A DNA stretch of 64,000 bases from contig JADFUC010002223.1 of NCBI GenBank assembly GCA_019722365.1, positions 1 through 64,000 on the forward strand, written 5' to 3'. Position 1 is the stretch's first letter, and each line of letters starts with the position of its first letter. A model generated the notes under the pieces. That model was not told the DNA's origin. It ran no database searches and saw nothing but the letters and a program-made list of their open reading frames with translations. Made by a program: the position numbers and the translations under genes. Below are positions 35,765 to 47,739 of this stretch, piece by piece. The stretch is from Lithospermum erythrorhizon. Taxonomy: Eukaryota > Streptophyta > Magnoliopsida > Boraginales > Boraginaceae.

Positions 35765-36115
35765 ACGTTATCGGCCTTATACTATGTCTATAAGCGGTTT
35801 GCCTTATACTACAAGAGGCTGCCTTATACCATGTGTATAAGCGCGTGGCCTTATACTCATGTGTATAGCTTTTCGCGTACCTTTATACTATGTGCAGGCT
35901 GCTTGTTTATACTTAGTGTATAATAAAGTACCTTTATACTTAGTGTATGTTTGAAATGCTTTTATACTATGGTATGTTGCTATGTGTCTTTACAATTTAG
36001 TGTATAAGTCATGCGTGCCTTATACTATGTGTATAAGCTGTGCTTATACTTTGTGTATGGTGCTGCGATGTGCCTTATACTTGTATATAAGCGGTTTTGG
36101 CCTTATACCCATGTG
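35765..36115 (+). repeat. array of palindromic TTATAC..GTATAA units within LTR D
   Basis: About 12 diverged units of 25-31 bases, each built around CCTTATACTATGTGTATAAG. The half-sites TTATAC and GTATAA are inverted, so each unit can fold into a small hairpin. A shorter reversed set is present at 18715-18870. Unit-to-unit divergence is high and spacing varies. Confidence 0.8.
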
Positions 36116-36799
36116 TGTAAAGCGTCAAGGATTATCGATTAGCCCATTCCTCGCAGTAGACGGATTGAGTATACGCGCTTTTGTAGGTTGGTATACTAGT
36201 TGGGATACGGTAGGGATAAAGAGGCTCACTTTACTCAGAGTTTTAGTCGTTGTCGGTCTTCGTTTCTTTCGAATTGGGTGCCATCGGAACCTTCTATTAT
36301 ATCTTCATGTGTTACGCCCGAGACTTCCTTCGCGAATTACGCCGCGATGACCTTAATAGTAGTCCCGATATAGGTATTTTATTCATATTTGACTACTTTA
36401 TATCTATTCACAATCTCATCAAGGCGTCACAACGCTTTGACGCGTACTTCATTTCGCATTTTAGTCTTGTCGCAATTATTTTGGTATTCAAGATACGGTA
36501 TTTACTACCAGAGCTCTAAGCCGGCATTATCGCTTTTTGTAGATACGTTATATATATATTAAGTGGTTAATGGACGTAGATACTCTTAACGAGAACCTTA
36601 GGTACATAAATTTTAAACCGGTTATGCTAACTGGCCGATGACGCTGATGATATTTATATACGCGGAAAACCGGATTCAAACGCCAGAAGAATAAGTTCCG
36701 ATCTAACCACGACGCCGATACTATCAGGTAAATAAGTTCCGATATTAAATGGAGAATTTTGGGAAGCACTTATACTTAGGGTTATCTTAATTTACACAT

Positions 36800-39000
36800 A
36801 TAATATTTCAGCTTATATTAAGCAAAATGAAATGATTCGAGGTCTTACGAGGAACATTTAGACGTCATGTATTTATGACGATAATCTTAAGAAGACTTTA
36901 AGCGAACCAGCATAAAAAGAGTCGGAAGGCGCTGGGCTTGTTGATTTGCATGTCGAGATAATCAATCCACCACTATCTTCATCTTCATCCATTCCCCTCT
37001 CTTCTTTTCCCTCTTTGGCTGAAATTTCTCATCATCATCCTCATCATCCTCATCATATCTAAAAGAAAGATCAAATCTTTTGAGATATTTCGAAGCTTTG
37101 AAGATGACTTTTATGGATTTTTGTTGACTTTTAGATCTTGAATTTATTATGGTATAGAAATATTATCTAAGTATCAGATATGGGGATTGGCCGGTGATTT
37201 CTTGAGTGATTATCAGGGGTTGAAAGCTATGTAAATATGGGTTGACTTTATTGACTTTTCTTAAATTAACTTTTAAATTGCATGAGGTTACTGGGGAGGA
37301 CTTTAATATAGTTATTTCGCATGTAATTATTGGTTCGATACGGATGTGTATCACAGAAAGTTCGGGGAGCTCAGATAAAGATTTAGCGTCAATCGGGAGG
37401 TCAGATTTAATGGATTAATTAGTTGTCAATTGATCGGTTGATTGATTAGAATGTGCTTAAAGTGTTATTGTCGATAATAAAGGCATGACCGAATATTGAG
37501 ATTTTACGGTTGGCGATTAATGTAGTTATGCTGAATATTAAAAGCGATACCAATCTTTGTGGATGTGATTTATCAAGTAAGAGTTGTAAATTTGAACCGC
37601 GAGACGGTATAACACTCGGGATTATATAGATGTTAAGAGAGGTTATTCTACGGATCTCGTTTATAATGTATAATTTTGAATAGAGTCGAGCCCTCGGATC
37701 TAAAGACGGCGACCTCTGTACTAATATTACCGCTGGCTCGAAAGTAGCATAAATTCAATACGTATCCTTCATATATTATGTTATATATTTTGCACATGTG
37801 TTAATTGGGACTATTCTCGATATTTATCAAGTATGGATTATGATTCATTATGAAATAATCAGGATTATGATCGATATTATGTGTACCCCGATTTATGATT
37901 CATACGATTTAAAATAATGTAGATTGGCGAGATATATTAATGAACGATAATTGAGATTATGATTTGTATTATGCAGATAGCTTGTGAATATGATTCATGT
38001 TATGAGATCGCTGTGGCTACAAGGCCATGTAATGGCCGCTGCATGCTTTGATTCCTTATGCGTGTTATTTTATGAGCGGCGTTATCTCCCAACCGGTGCT
38101 CATACAGATATCAAGGGTACCTGTGATTCGAGGCTCAAAGTATATGCACATTGAAGCGGTGTAGCCTCGGGTCGGGAGGATGAAGCGAGGCCTATCTGAC
38201 ATGTGAGGGATTCCTATACAGAGTTATCGTGGAGCGATTCCTTGGGCGCAGTGGTATTATTTGGAGGCGATTCTCTATATGTGTATTATTCATGGAGGCG
38301 ATTCCTCATTTGATGACTTGTGTACCGAGATCGTTTTCCTTAAGTGAATACACCGTTGACTCGCTATAGCGTTACGTGATATTGTATTTATAACTCTATG
38401 TGATTTGTGAACAAATTATTTCATTGTGTAGACTTGCTAACGATACATACGTTATATATATAAGTATTTAATATATGTGGATGTGGATCAAGTCTCAAGT
38501 GGTATTTGTATTCACTCAGCTTCATAGCTGACTCCCTATTCTCTATGGGCGGGCGTGTTATGCCTAGGTTCGCGGGGTCGATCAATGAGGCTGTCGAGAA
38601 GCCGCATCGACAGTCAGCAGACAAGCATCAGCAATTTCTAAGCGCGCGTGCATAGAATCGCTTCACTACCATTTCCCCTCGCTGTCGATTTGTATATCGT
38701 TAGACTTTGTGTATTGTATTTCATCGAGGGTCCGCTGCCATACTTTTCCCTATGTTGGATTTTTGGATTTCTTGTGTATCTTGAGTTGTATCATTAAGGT
38801 GGTTTTGTATTATATTGTTCGTTGTTTTATCAGAGCATAAGCCGTTAGTTCACCACGATACAAGCAGGGTTTTTATTATTATTAATGTCAATGAAGTCTT
38901 TTTATGTTGTCATCCATCGACAGACTCTCAAGTGTACATGTTGTCGATTTACCTAACCTCGGCGGCTTCACCTCGGTACGTTCAAGCATGCATCGCATTG
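36800..39000 (+). repeat. LTR related to gypsy V LTR (probably solo)
   Basis: Shares many blocks with 24675-27050 in the same order: GACTTTTAGATCTTGA, TAATTAGTTG(T/G)CAATTGAT, TATAATGTATAATT, ATCAGGATTATGAT-type repeats, TATGAGATCGCTGTGG, GGCGATTC(T/C)TC repeats and CCATCGACAGACTC. The first 150 bases differ from that copy. No PBS or internal domain follows at 39000, and no partner lies to the left other than the element V LTRs, so a solo LTR is the simplest reading. Confidence 0.6.
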
Positions 39001-40369
39001 ACATAAATTTCTTTCTTTCTAATTACATAACCAATTACAAATATTATTTCACTTCTTTCTTTCCAATTACAATTAAGAAATAGAACCTTCATCTTCACTC
39101 TCAACAACATAACAAAACCCTTCATCTTCAAGCCAGTACTCTTAGTAACGTAAGCCAAAAGACGGCCACAACGCCACACCGAGCCCCAACAAGAAAAGAA
39201 GATGATAAATCCGAATGGGCGGCATGTAGGATGTCGCGATTCCAGAAATTTTGGAGAGAAGACGGAGAGCTAAGATTTTCTACGCAGATGTAGTGTGCGG
39301 TTTAACGACTTTTTTTCACAATTATGAACCTGCATGCTTAATTTAGGTTGGGGGGTTATTAACAACATGCATTTCGTTTCAGCAGTGGAAAACGACTTTC
39401 ACTATAAAAGCCTCGTAGATACCGGCAAATTTAAGAAGGTTAGTGATCGATGTATGTACGCTGTGGACGGGTTAGTATTTAGATAATCGCGGGTCGCAAT
39501 CGACGCTTAATCGTCGATCCAATTATTTCGAGGGAAACGGGACGACAGGACTCGCTTTCTCAGATACAAGCAGTTTTCATTGTCTTCGATAACGGGTTAG
39601 CATCTTAAGATGCAAGCCGACGGCCGATGATACGGTTAAGCCGGTGCGGAGTTAGTGAAATAAAGTACGTACGTAACCCACCCTAGCCGAACGCATTGCT
39701 AAGAATATGCTTGTATCGAGATGGTATAATTCTTTACAAATGGCCCAAAGCAAATATCAATGAGATCAATACGGCATAAAGGATGTTAGGTTTTGAAGAA
39801 GGATGGGCGAAGTACGATGCATTTAAGTCAGGGTAACAATGGGAAGGTTATGTCGTCGAGCGGCATCATATCAAGAGTGTGAACAGGGGAGAACTAAGGG
39901 GAAGCAAGAGGCGGGGGAGAACTGTAGGGGGGAAGCGTAAGTGACAAACGAAAAGGGAAATCGGCAGACGCCACAAGTATTTAATTCATGGAAACTAATA
40001 ACGTAGTTTATGATGATTTCGATTAATCGATGTTTTCTACGAGAGATTACTTTTGATTTACACTATGAACCCTTCAAGATTCTAAAGATGAAGAAAATGA
40101 AAGGAAAATGAAACTGCACGTTTCGAATTTAAGTGAGGAAGCAGAGGGGATGAACGGGGCCCGCTTTTTACCTAATATCGGGTCACACTGCTGAAATTTG
40201 AGACTTTACATCTTCAGAAGTTAAGTTCGAAAGGAAGATTATGAATAAGAGGTCAAGCCAAGCTCAAGTGGTGAAAGTTATGTTATTAATCGGCATGTTG
40301 TATAACAGGAAAATACACTTAGCAAATCCAATCATACTTCCTAACACGTGTGCTCGTAACGCTGCAGCT
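39001..40369. other. unassigned sequence left of MULE fragment
   Basis: Mixed, frameshifted sequence with no confident domain. It may include the N-terminal part of the MULE transposase gene, but no diagnostic motif was found. Confidence 0.3.
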
Positions 40370-40840
40370 TAGGAACTAATCGCCATTACGCTTTGAAGAC
40401 GAAGAAACCTTTAAAGTTTGTAAAAAATGACAAGTGGAGAGCGCGCTGTAAAGATGTCGTGTCGAGGGGCGCGGATTCATCAGATTCTCAAGCTCAAGAC
40501 TCGAAAGTCGAATCCACTGGCCTATCAAAAGTTTGGTAGAAAACATACTAAGGGAGCCCAACGTATGATTAATATGGTAGCGTGAAGTTCCCGGCTAAAG
40601 TATCTAAACAAGATTAAAGGAACCCAAAAATATCCCCCGAAATGTTTTATCGGGGATATCTATGACGTACTTTGAAAGTTGATATTAGTCTGCTAATACC
40701 ACGAGATCCATCAAAGTCAGCAGGTATCCGTTATACGGAAATGAGACCAATTGCTCCTACATGGAGTTATGCAAAAGAGTTGTTAGACACTTTATGCTTG
40801 CTCAACTATATCACAAACCTGAATGAACAAAAAATTCTAT
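40370..40840 (+). pseudogene. MULE (Mutator-like) transposase N-terminal region fragment
   Basis: The plus-strand frames give TKKPLKFVKNDKWRARCK near 40395-40440, then after frameshifts RNPKISPEMFY near 40620-40650 and, from 40672, VDISLLIPRDPSK and PIAPTWSYAKELLDT. The order matches the plant MuDR-type protein: a KFxKNDxxRxRxKC segment of the N-terminal DNA-binding region, an RxNPxxxxxxF linker and the YAxELxxTNPGS segment just before the transposase core. The HTC motif and the catalytic core are not recognised. Only a fragment of about 160 residues is supported, with at least three frame changes. It would have bound terminal repeats of a Mutator-like element. Confidence 0.65.
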
Positions 40841-40929
40841 TTATGAATCTTATACTATGCCCCCTATATTATACATTATACCCCAAGTACTATGTCCCAT
40901 ATTCTCATACTTTATCACACATCACAATC

Positions 40930-41794
40930 TAACACATGTCATTATTAAGTACTAAAATGCCATCAAGAGCGAGTTTTATATTAAAATATTCTAAAGTTAA
41001 TATATATATTAATAAAATATATTAAATGTTATTCATACAAATATCGAGGATAACAAACTCATAATAAAATATATTAATGTTATTCAAAGTTAATATATTA
41101 AAATATTTAAAATAATATTGTAGATCTTAAAATATTTAATTTTATACCTTAAAATATTGCTGTAGATATTTTTCAAATATGATAAATTAAAGTACTAATA
41201 TTAAAGTGTTGTGGACCAAACCATTTCAGACACCAACAGCACCATTTTTGCAACTTTATAACTTACAATACACTAAACTCTTCAAAATTTATTTTGACTC
41301 CAAAAATGCACACAAACCAAGTAAAATTATAACGGTACGCTTAATTTATGACCAAAATGCTAATTCGCACAATATTCAGACTATCATTTAACGCCGCTAA
41401 TTTACCTTATTGAAAAAGGCAACTCGACCACACTTATTTGCACTATCACGCAATTAACTCAAATAATGACATGCAACATTTAACAAAATTTTGGTTTCAT
41501 AATCGCGAATCCTAATTATTTAGTTACAGGAAATAAATTCAAATTTGTTATAGAACACATATACTGACCATTTTAGGGATGTCTATCAATGATAATAATT
41601 GGAGGACATCGGAAGATCTTAAAGCTAATTAAGAGGATTTGCTTTTCATCAAAGTTGATGTTTATTTACTTTAATAGTTGTGTACATTGGACGCAAATAT
41701 ATGGACACACACTGTAATATAGTGTATTATAATCTTCACAAGCAATATAACATAATATGATCTAAGTTCCAATCAGAAAATTGCCCATTTCATC
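40930..41794. other. AT-rich sequence downstream of P450 gene, nothing recognised
   Basis: Contains AATATATTAAAATATT-like low-complexity segments at 40980-41170. It is probably the 3' flank of the minus-strand P450 gene. Confidence 0.4.
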
Positions 41795-42220
41795 TTACAA
41801 CTTGTGCAAAATAATATGAGCACCATACTGAGGTTGGGTGGTGATCATAGAATAAGGACCATGAGTGTATGATGGTGAAAGTTCAAAGGAAAATCTTTGA
41901 ACAATCATTGCTAGAGCCATCTTTGCTTCTAACATGGCAAAATTTTGCCCAATGCAAATTCTAGGCCCCCCTCCAAATGGGAAGTAACAAGCTTGATTCT
42001 TTGTAGCCTTTGAAATTCCTTCTGCAAATCTCTCTGGTTTAAATTCATTTGCATCATTTCCCCATAATTCTTTGTCATAGTGCAACAGTGCTACTGGTAA
42101 CCAAATCATAGTCTCTGCTGGTAGACTTAAATTGCCTAATGTCGTTTCTTGAGGAATATTTCGAGTCAGGGTAGATAGAGGAGGGTAAAGCCTCAGAACC
42201 TCATGAAAAATCATAGAAGC
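41795..42220 (-). CDS. CYP72A-like last exon (ExxR, PERF, heme loop)
   Basis: Open for 141 codons from the acceptor CCAG at 42221-42224 to TAA at 41795-41797. It begins with [14 protein letters not shown], containing the K-helix ExxR motif as EVLR. It contains FKPERFAEG (the PERF box) and the heme-binding loop [17 protein letters not shown] with the axial Cys, then [20 protein letters not shown] and [13 protein letters not shown]. All conserved P450 positions in this half are present. This is the cleanest coding sequence in the window. On its own it encodes only a C-terminal fragment. Confidence 0.9.
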   Translation of the reverse strand, partial: ASMIFHEVLRLYPPLSTLTRNIPQETTLGNLSLPAETMIWLPVALLHYDKELWGNDANEFKPERFAEGISKATKNQACYFPFGGGPRICIGQNFAMLEAKMALAMIVQRFSFELSPSYTHGPYSMITTQPQYGAHIILHKL

Positions 42221-42644
42221 CTGGATCAAGAACATTTAAAATGTCATTCCTTACTTCAAAATAACTTCGGATTGTATTGCCTTTTACGTTAAGATTATAA
42301 GTTCATAACAAGTAATTGGTTTGATAACTTTTAAATTAATTTATAAACATATCATATAAAATATAACAGACGATCCAAATTTGTTTTATAATTCGACAAA
42401 ATTAAAATTTTGGAACTACATCATTTAAGCACTGTATTAGTTAATTACTCCTTTCATCCTTAAAAGTTATCTAGTTTGCTTTTTCATGATCAAAGATTAA
42501 TTAATAAACTTTACAACCTTAATTTACACTTTATTAAAATAATTTAATAGTAAAGTATGTTAAAATATTACATTTTGATATACTATTCACAAACAAATTT
42601 GAAAAGTCAACTCATCGAAATTCGAAATGTGATAATCTTTTACC

Positions 42645-42940
42645 TGTTGGAAACGTGTATTCATATATATACAAATAATTTAAGAATAAATACATTCTGA
42701 TGATTCTTTGCTCATTACAGACTGTCTCTCTAAAGAAAGTTATTGTGTTCATATATTTTTATTATTTATATTACTTATATGCAGAGAGGAGACATATATA
42801 ATTGAAGAAAATCTATAATCTCGCCATTACATTTACGATGCATAAACTTTAGCTTTTATTACCATACAAAACTAATGATGTATATATTATTATTATTTCA
42901 TTCCTTATTTTCTCAGCATGCGATGTGTTGTTGTAAATTC
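42645..42940 (-). repeat. 3' LTR of copia VI
   Basis: Starts on the plus strand TGTTGGAAACGTG. It shares TTTACGATGCATAAA, TTACCATACAAAACTA and ATGATGTATATATTATTATT with 46952-47290. The inner end is diverged and estimated. Confidence 0.75.
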
Positions 42941-45900
42941 CTAGCTCATAGCTTAGCGACTTTTTCATTCGAGCTTCTCTTCCAGTTTTGTTTCTTTAAC
43001 GGCTTAGTAAAAATATACGCTAGTGATCTTGATTCGCCAATTGTGCAGTTCCACCAATCTTATTTGTTTATTCTCGAATGAAATGATATTTAATGTTCTT
43101 CTCATTCTTATGTGATCTTGGATTACTGCAAGTGATAATTTGACATTGTCAGCGTATATAGTAGCAGTTCTCACACTGAATAATATAACTCACTCAAAAT
43201 ATACTTGACGTATTGGCGACATGTACGTAAACTCTTGCATATTCTCACCGCATGTTGAAACAACTGTTGTTGCTTCTTCGATGACCATGAAAATCTTTGG
43301 CGAACCGATATGAAATGCGTATCTGGAAGTACTTTTCCATCATCAAAATTACCACCATAATCCCAGCATCTAAATAGCCAATTAACTCAATCACGAGAAT
43401 GTGTAAAATAAACCATATTCAAGTGTACGCTTTTGATATATTTCAAAATCCTTTTAATTTTACTTGATGAAATTATCTTTGTAGGTTTTCAATACTGCTT
43501 ATAGTCCAACTGCATACATAATATCTGGACGAGTGAAGTTAGATACCTCAAACTTCCAACTAGACTCTTGAACAATGTCGGATTTACCGACTCTTTTATT
43601 GAGTTAGTTCTCAGCTTCATTCCTACTTCTACTGGTGTGTTTACCGGCTTGCACTCTTTCATTCTAAACTTACTTAGTATTTCCTCTGCATATTTTGTTT
43701 GTGACACAAGATCCATTTCGTTTATTTGGCTTGGCACTTGAAAATGCAGACATTTGACGATATCCGTCATTTCAAATTCATGAGTCATTACTTTCATAAC
43801 TCATTGAACATACGGGGTTGTTTCTGTAAAGATCCTTAATAGACCCACATTATAAAAGCAAACTATCATCCCATATCTCCCACTGAATTTGTTTTGTGTA
43901 AAAGAGCATGCTCGTATGGACTCTTTACAAAACCATTTCTTGAAGAGTATTCATGACCTTTACTGGTGATTGAGCTCGCGGAGCTGCTTAAATCCGTGCG
44001 ATTAACAACTTTATTTGTAAACTTTATTTTCGTGATCTTTCTCGATTTATCGGTGGTGCTGATATACTTCTTCTTTGAGATAACCATTTCATCTATTTAC
44101 ATCCATTTGATATCTTCCGGTGGTTTGAATTCTGATTGCTTATAAGTCTAATGGTATCAATTCTTGCAGGCTGAACAAATGTCTCATCATAATTCGATCC
44201 CGTATCTCTGTATGGCCTTTAGCGACCGGCGCGCCTTGTCTTTCCTTTCTTCTTTGGTTGGTAACGTATAGACCCATTTGACACCTATTGCTTTGTGTCC
44301 TTTTGGAAGATTTGTGAGTTCCCAAGTATCATTCTTCTTGATTGCACCAATTTCTTCATCCATTGCTTTGTTCCATTTACTCTCTTGAAATTGCTTCCTC
44401 GAATGTTCTTTGGATGCATTCAACCATTAAACAAAATAATGAATAATCAAAATTCCCAATGGACTTGTATCATAGATTTCCTCCCAATCCCGTATTTTCT
44501 CACATGCCTGAATTCTTGGTATTATTCATATTGTTGCTATTTCCCTACGTTCTCAGGGTTGATTGAGGAGTGAATCGGACTTTGTAGAGGTGAATCGTCA
44601 TTTCTATCGTCTTCGGTGTTGGGGTGTGGCAGCCGTTATCGTTATTAAAAACTAGGCTGCAATATTTCTTTCTTAATCGCTCCGTCTCAAATGTCATTTG
44701 CTCAATTCAACATCACTAGAGATAATTAAATTCTTTGTCAACTTTGAATTTATAAGTCATGAAGCTTTGCTTCTTTTGTCGTATCAATGAAGATGCATTT
44801 TTTGCGCTGTCGTCCGAACTTTTTTATCTTGATCGGGGAATATGTGCATATCTGATACATCCAAAAATTACGAGATCTGCAAGCGATGGTTTGGTTTCAC
44901 TCCATTACTTTATTTGGAGTCTTGTATTTGACATTTTGGTTGGACAACGATTAGGTAAATAAGCGCACATAAGATGGCTTAGAAGCCCAGATTCTTTGGC
45001 ATGTGCTTTCTTTTATCGTACTCCTGTATCCAGAATAGTGCGATTCTTTCTTTGTGCAACGCCATTACATTGTGGAGTATATGATGTTGTCTTGATGATG
45101 ATGATTCCGTGTGTTGAAGCTTTTAAACAAGTTTATGATATACTCTCTTTCTATCCCAATAAAGGTATCTTTAAATATTGCCTTTGCTTTCTACCCGTTA
45201 CTTTGAATTTCTTAAATTTATCAAAGAGTCTACCTTTTCTTTCAAAATATATGCCTCTTTTCTCTGAAATCATCAATAAATGTTATGTAATACCTATTCC
45301 TACCAAAATGAATTAAATGTCAAGACGGATTGACTATGTCCGTATGAACAATTTCTAAATTCGTCTTCTTCTCCATGATTTTCTAATGGAAAACTTTGTC
45401 TATGTTGTTTTCTTTAACAATCTTCACACAATTGGTTTGGTTGTTTATTTAGGAAACCGTAAACCATCTTTTGTTTTTATAATAATTTCAAGCTAGTAAA
45501 TCCAAGGTGACCAAATCTCGTATTCCACAACCACAGATCATTTTAATGGCCGAGCGAACACTTATGCACCATCACATTTATGTCGAGTGTGAACAAATGG
45601 TTCTTTGTCATCTCCGTTAGCGATGATTCTTGAACTTAGATTTTGCTTGGATTATGAGAGAGTTGTCCACCGTCCGTATGTCATATCCTTTCTCCTTGAT
45701 AACCCAGGCGATGATATTACTTTTCATAGCATATATATAATAGACATCATTTATATACATATATAGCCATTCTTTAATAAGATCATTATTATACGCTCCT
45801 TTTCTTGGAGTTTGGCGAGTCACCAAAGTGACTTCTCACTTCATCATCATTTATTTATGTAAATAATTCCTTTTGGACATATGATTCTTTGAGTGAATAT

Positions 45901-46930
45901 CAAACATTTTGTTGCACTTTCTGTTTCTTTATATGTGAGGAATATGGCATCTCCATCATCTTTCTCTTTATCTAATTTTGTAAAATAATTTCTTTCTTTC
46001 ACTCTGGGGTTTGATCTACATTCATAGCTGAAATGACGAGTCTTGTTGCAATTATAACATTGAACATGAGACTTGTCACTTCGTGCTTGAAAGACACCTC
46101 TTCCTCGGCCTCTGAATCCTCTACCACGATTAGATGGCTGAAAACTTTCATTTATCTGGTCTCTATTAAATGGTTGTCTTGCATGTCCTCGTCCACCTCG
46201 AGAACCACCTCTAAAGCCACCTCTTCTTTTTGCATAGCGGTAGATACTGAATTATCACTAATAGACATGCTGTGCAAGCACTTCTCTAAGTGTCAGCACA
46301 TTAAATTAAGTATTGATTCATGTGTTGTTAAATGGGCTTGTAAAGAACCCACAAACTCATCAATTGAAATTGTTGACAAGTCTTTTGAATGTGATAGGTA
46401 ATAACATAATCGAAACTTCTTTGTCAATGAGCAGCAGAAGCTTCTCAATGGCCTTGACACCAAATCAACATTCTCGAATTTCTTTTCGTCATTTTGTCAC
46501 AATTGTCAAGCAGGTGACATATTCACAAATATTCTCAAAACTTTCATTTTTAAATTTCGAATTCGCCTCGAAATTACTTGAAGTCATACGCCTTTACTTT
46601 TCAACTCCTTGAAATGTTCTTTGTAAATCTACCATACTTCCTAGGATGTTTCGCCTCGATATTTTTAAAGGTTGATTAAATCAACCACACTTCCAAAGTA
46701 CAAATAATGCCCTTCTTGTCCTTTGCAGAATCTCTTGGCGATGTTCTTCGTCGCTCGAAGAGCATGACATTGGATTTTGGGGCTTGGTATACCCGTTTTC
46801 AACTATGTCCCAGATATCATGAGAACCCGAGTAGAACGCTTACGTTTTGTATACTCGATTCCCACGTAATTAAGTGACCGTCAATTTTGGAATTTGTGGT
46901 TGAATCATGTCATGTTTATTCTTCCTGAAT
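42941..46930 (-). pseudogene. copia VI gag-pol relic
   Basis: Read right to left. Gag lies at about 46070-46900 and ends in a GRGFRGRGRG-rich stretch and a zinc knuckle CYNCNKTRHFSYEC (CX2CX4HX4C) near 46020-46066. A pre-integrase segment lies at 45617-45826 (KSNIIAWVIKEKGYDI). Integrase occupies about 44600-45500, with LEIVHTDIV near 45330 and TFIDDF near 45270. RT starts at about 44360 with WNKAMDEEIGAIKKNDTWEL and GVKWVY, then DETFVQPARIDTIRLI near 44140-44190. RNase H at 43489-43797 contains SQTKYAEEILSKFRM and VNTPVEVGMKL, and continues with SWSSKKQQQL near 43260. Plus-strand frames at 44295-45316 are antisense artefacts. Multiple frameshifts; no YVDD box was found intact. Confidence 0.85.
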
Positions 46931-46934
46931 GGAA

Positions 46935-46951
46935 CCTTAGCTCACAGTACT
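46935..46951 (-). other. degraded primer-binding site of copia VI
   Basis: Next to the 5' LTR the element strand reads CAAGTACTGTGAGC, which resembles TGGTATCAGAGC with small deletions. It is in the expected place between LTR and gag. Confidence 0.4.
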
Positions 46952-46966
46952 TGTTGGAAGCGTGTT

Positions 46967-47006
<40 letters not shown>

Positions 47007-47290
47007 ACAATAATTTAGAATAAATCTATTACAATAATTTGCTATTCTATGGAGAACTTGTATTATATACAAAGTTATTAATGTTTCTATATATTTTTAT
47101 TATTTATAATACTTACATCTTTGAGATATATATAGTAAAGAAAATCCACATAATCCTCGCATGCATTTACGATGCATAAAGCTTTTTAGCTTTATTACCA
47201 TACAAAACTATAATGATGTATATATTATTATTTCATTCCACTAACTTATTTTCTCCTATGACACAGTAATGCGATTAGCCAATTCTAACA
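46952..47290 (-). repeat. 5' LTR of copia VI
   Basis: A 339-base LTR. The plus strand starts TGTTGGAAGCGTG and ends ATTCTAACA directly before the TTACC duplication. It contains an (AT)n run at about 46971-47002 that is absent from the other LTR. Confidence 0.85.
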
Positions 47291-47336
47291 TTACCTAGGA
47301 ATGGATGGAGTACTTGTTTAGAAGAAAAATACTTAC

Positions 47337-47721
47337 AATTTTAAGACGATTTAGTTCATCGCAATCTGGTTTTCCATCTGCAAAGACTTGCAAAACTTCT
47401 TCTCTAGCACGAGCTTGCCAATCTTGATGGATGCTCAACAATATAATTGTCCAAACAAGCAAAACCGAAGTGGTTTCTTGTCCAGCAAAATAGAAAAGTT
47501 TGCACTCTTCAACAACTTCATTTATAGTCATACCATAATCTTTGTTACCATGTTGTTCAATTTCTTTAGAACTGGATTCTAGTAAGATGCCCAATAAATC
47601 ATCATTTTTCACTTCTCCGATTTTCATGGCCTTCACCCTTTTGTCTATGATGTTTCTTATTGATTCTTGAACTTGTCTGTCTATCTCTTTCATTCTTCTA
47701 TGTGTCTTTGTTGGTATAAAC
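47337..47721 (-). CDS. CYP72A-like exon with I-helix oxygen-binding motif
   Basis: A 385-base exon between acceptor ACAG (47722-47725) and donor GTAAGT (47331-47336), open throughout. The peptide begins [17 protein letters not shown] and includes [20 protein letters not shown] and the I-helix segment [18 protein letters not shown]. The AGxET motif there is the proton-relay and oxygen-binding site of P450s. It ends [16 protein letters not shown] and DELNRLKI at the junction. All features match CYP72A proteins. It joins 41795-42220 in phase (LKI followed by ASMIFHEV). Confidence 0.9.
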
Positions 47722-47739
47722 CTGTATGGAATTTCTATA

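Larger units (their letters stand above)
34170..36540 (+). repeat. Ty3/gypsy-type LTR, family D, plus orientation
   Basis: Long non-coding block with pyrimidine-rich TTCTTTCTTCTTCC near 34420-34480, clustered GTTGACTTTTTG motifs near 34575-34605, ACATGTCCTC units near 35245-35325, GGCACTTTTGTA units at 35455-35560 and the palindromic array at 35765-36115. The same landmarks occur reversed in 17990-20560. A chromovirus-like tract precedes it at about 34140. Boundaries are approximate. Confidence 0.6.
42645..47290 (-). mobile_element. Ty1/copia retrotransposon VI inside the CYP72A intron
   Basis: The element is flanked by TTACC at 42640-42644 and 47291-47295, a 5-bp target duplication. LTR copies lie at 42645-42940 and 46952-47290, with copia gag, integrase, RT and RNase H between them on the minus strand. 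It is complete in layout but heavily decayed. It sits wholly within the intron and in the same transcriptional direction as the P450 gene. Confidence 0.9.

Noticed and set aside
35765..36115. Regularly spaced palindromic repeats resembling a CRISPR array
   Set aside because: The units are adjacent and diverged with no constant-length unique spacers, the sequence is plant LTR, and no cas genes exist in the window.
44295..45316. Plus-strand open frames of 67-106 codons
   Set aside because: They lie antisense to copia VI integrase and RT, which are recognised on the minus strand, and have no family motif of their own.
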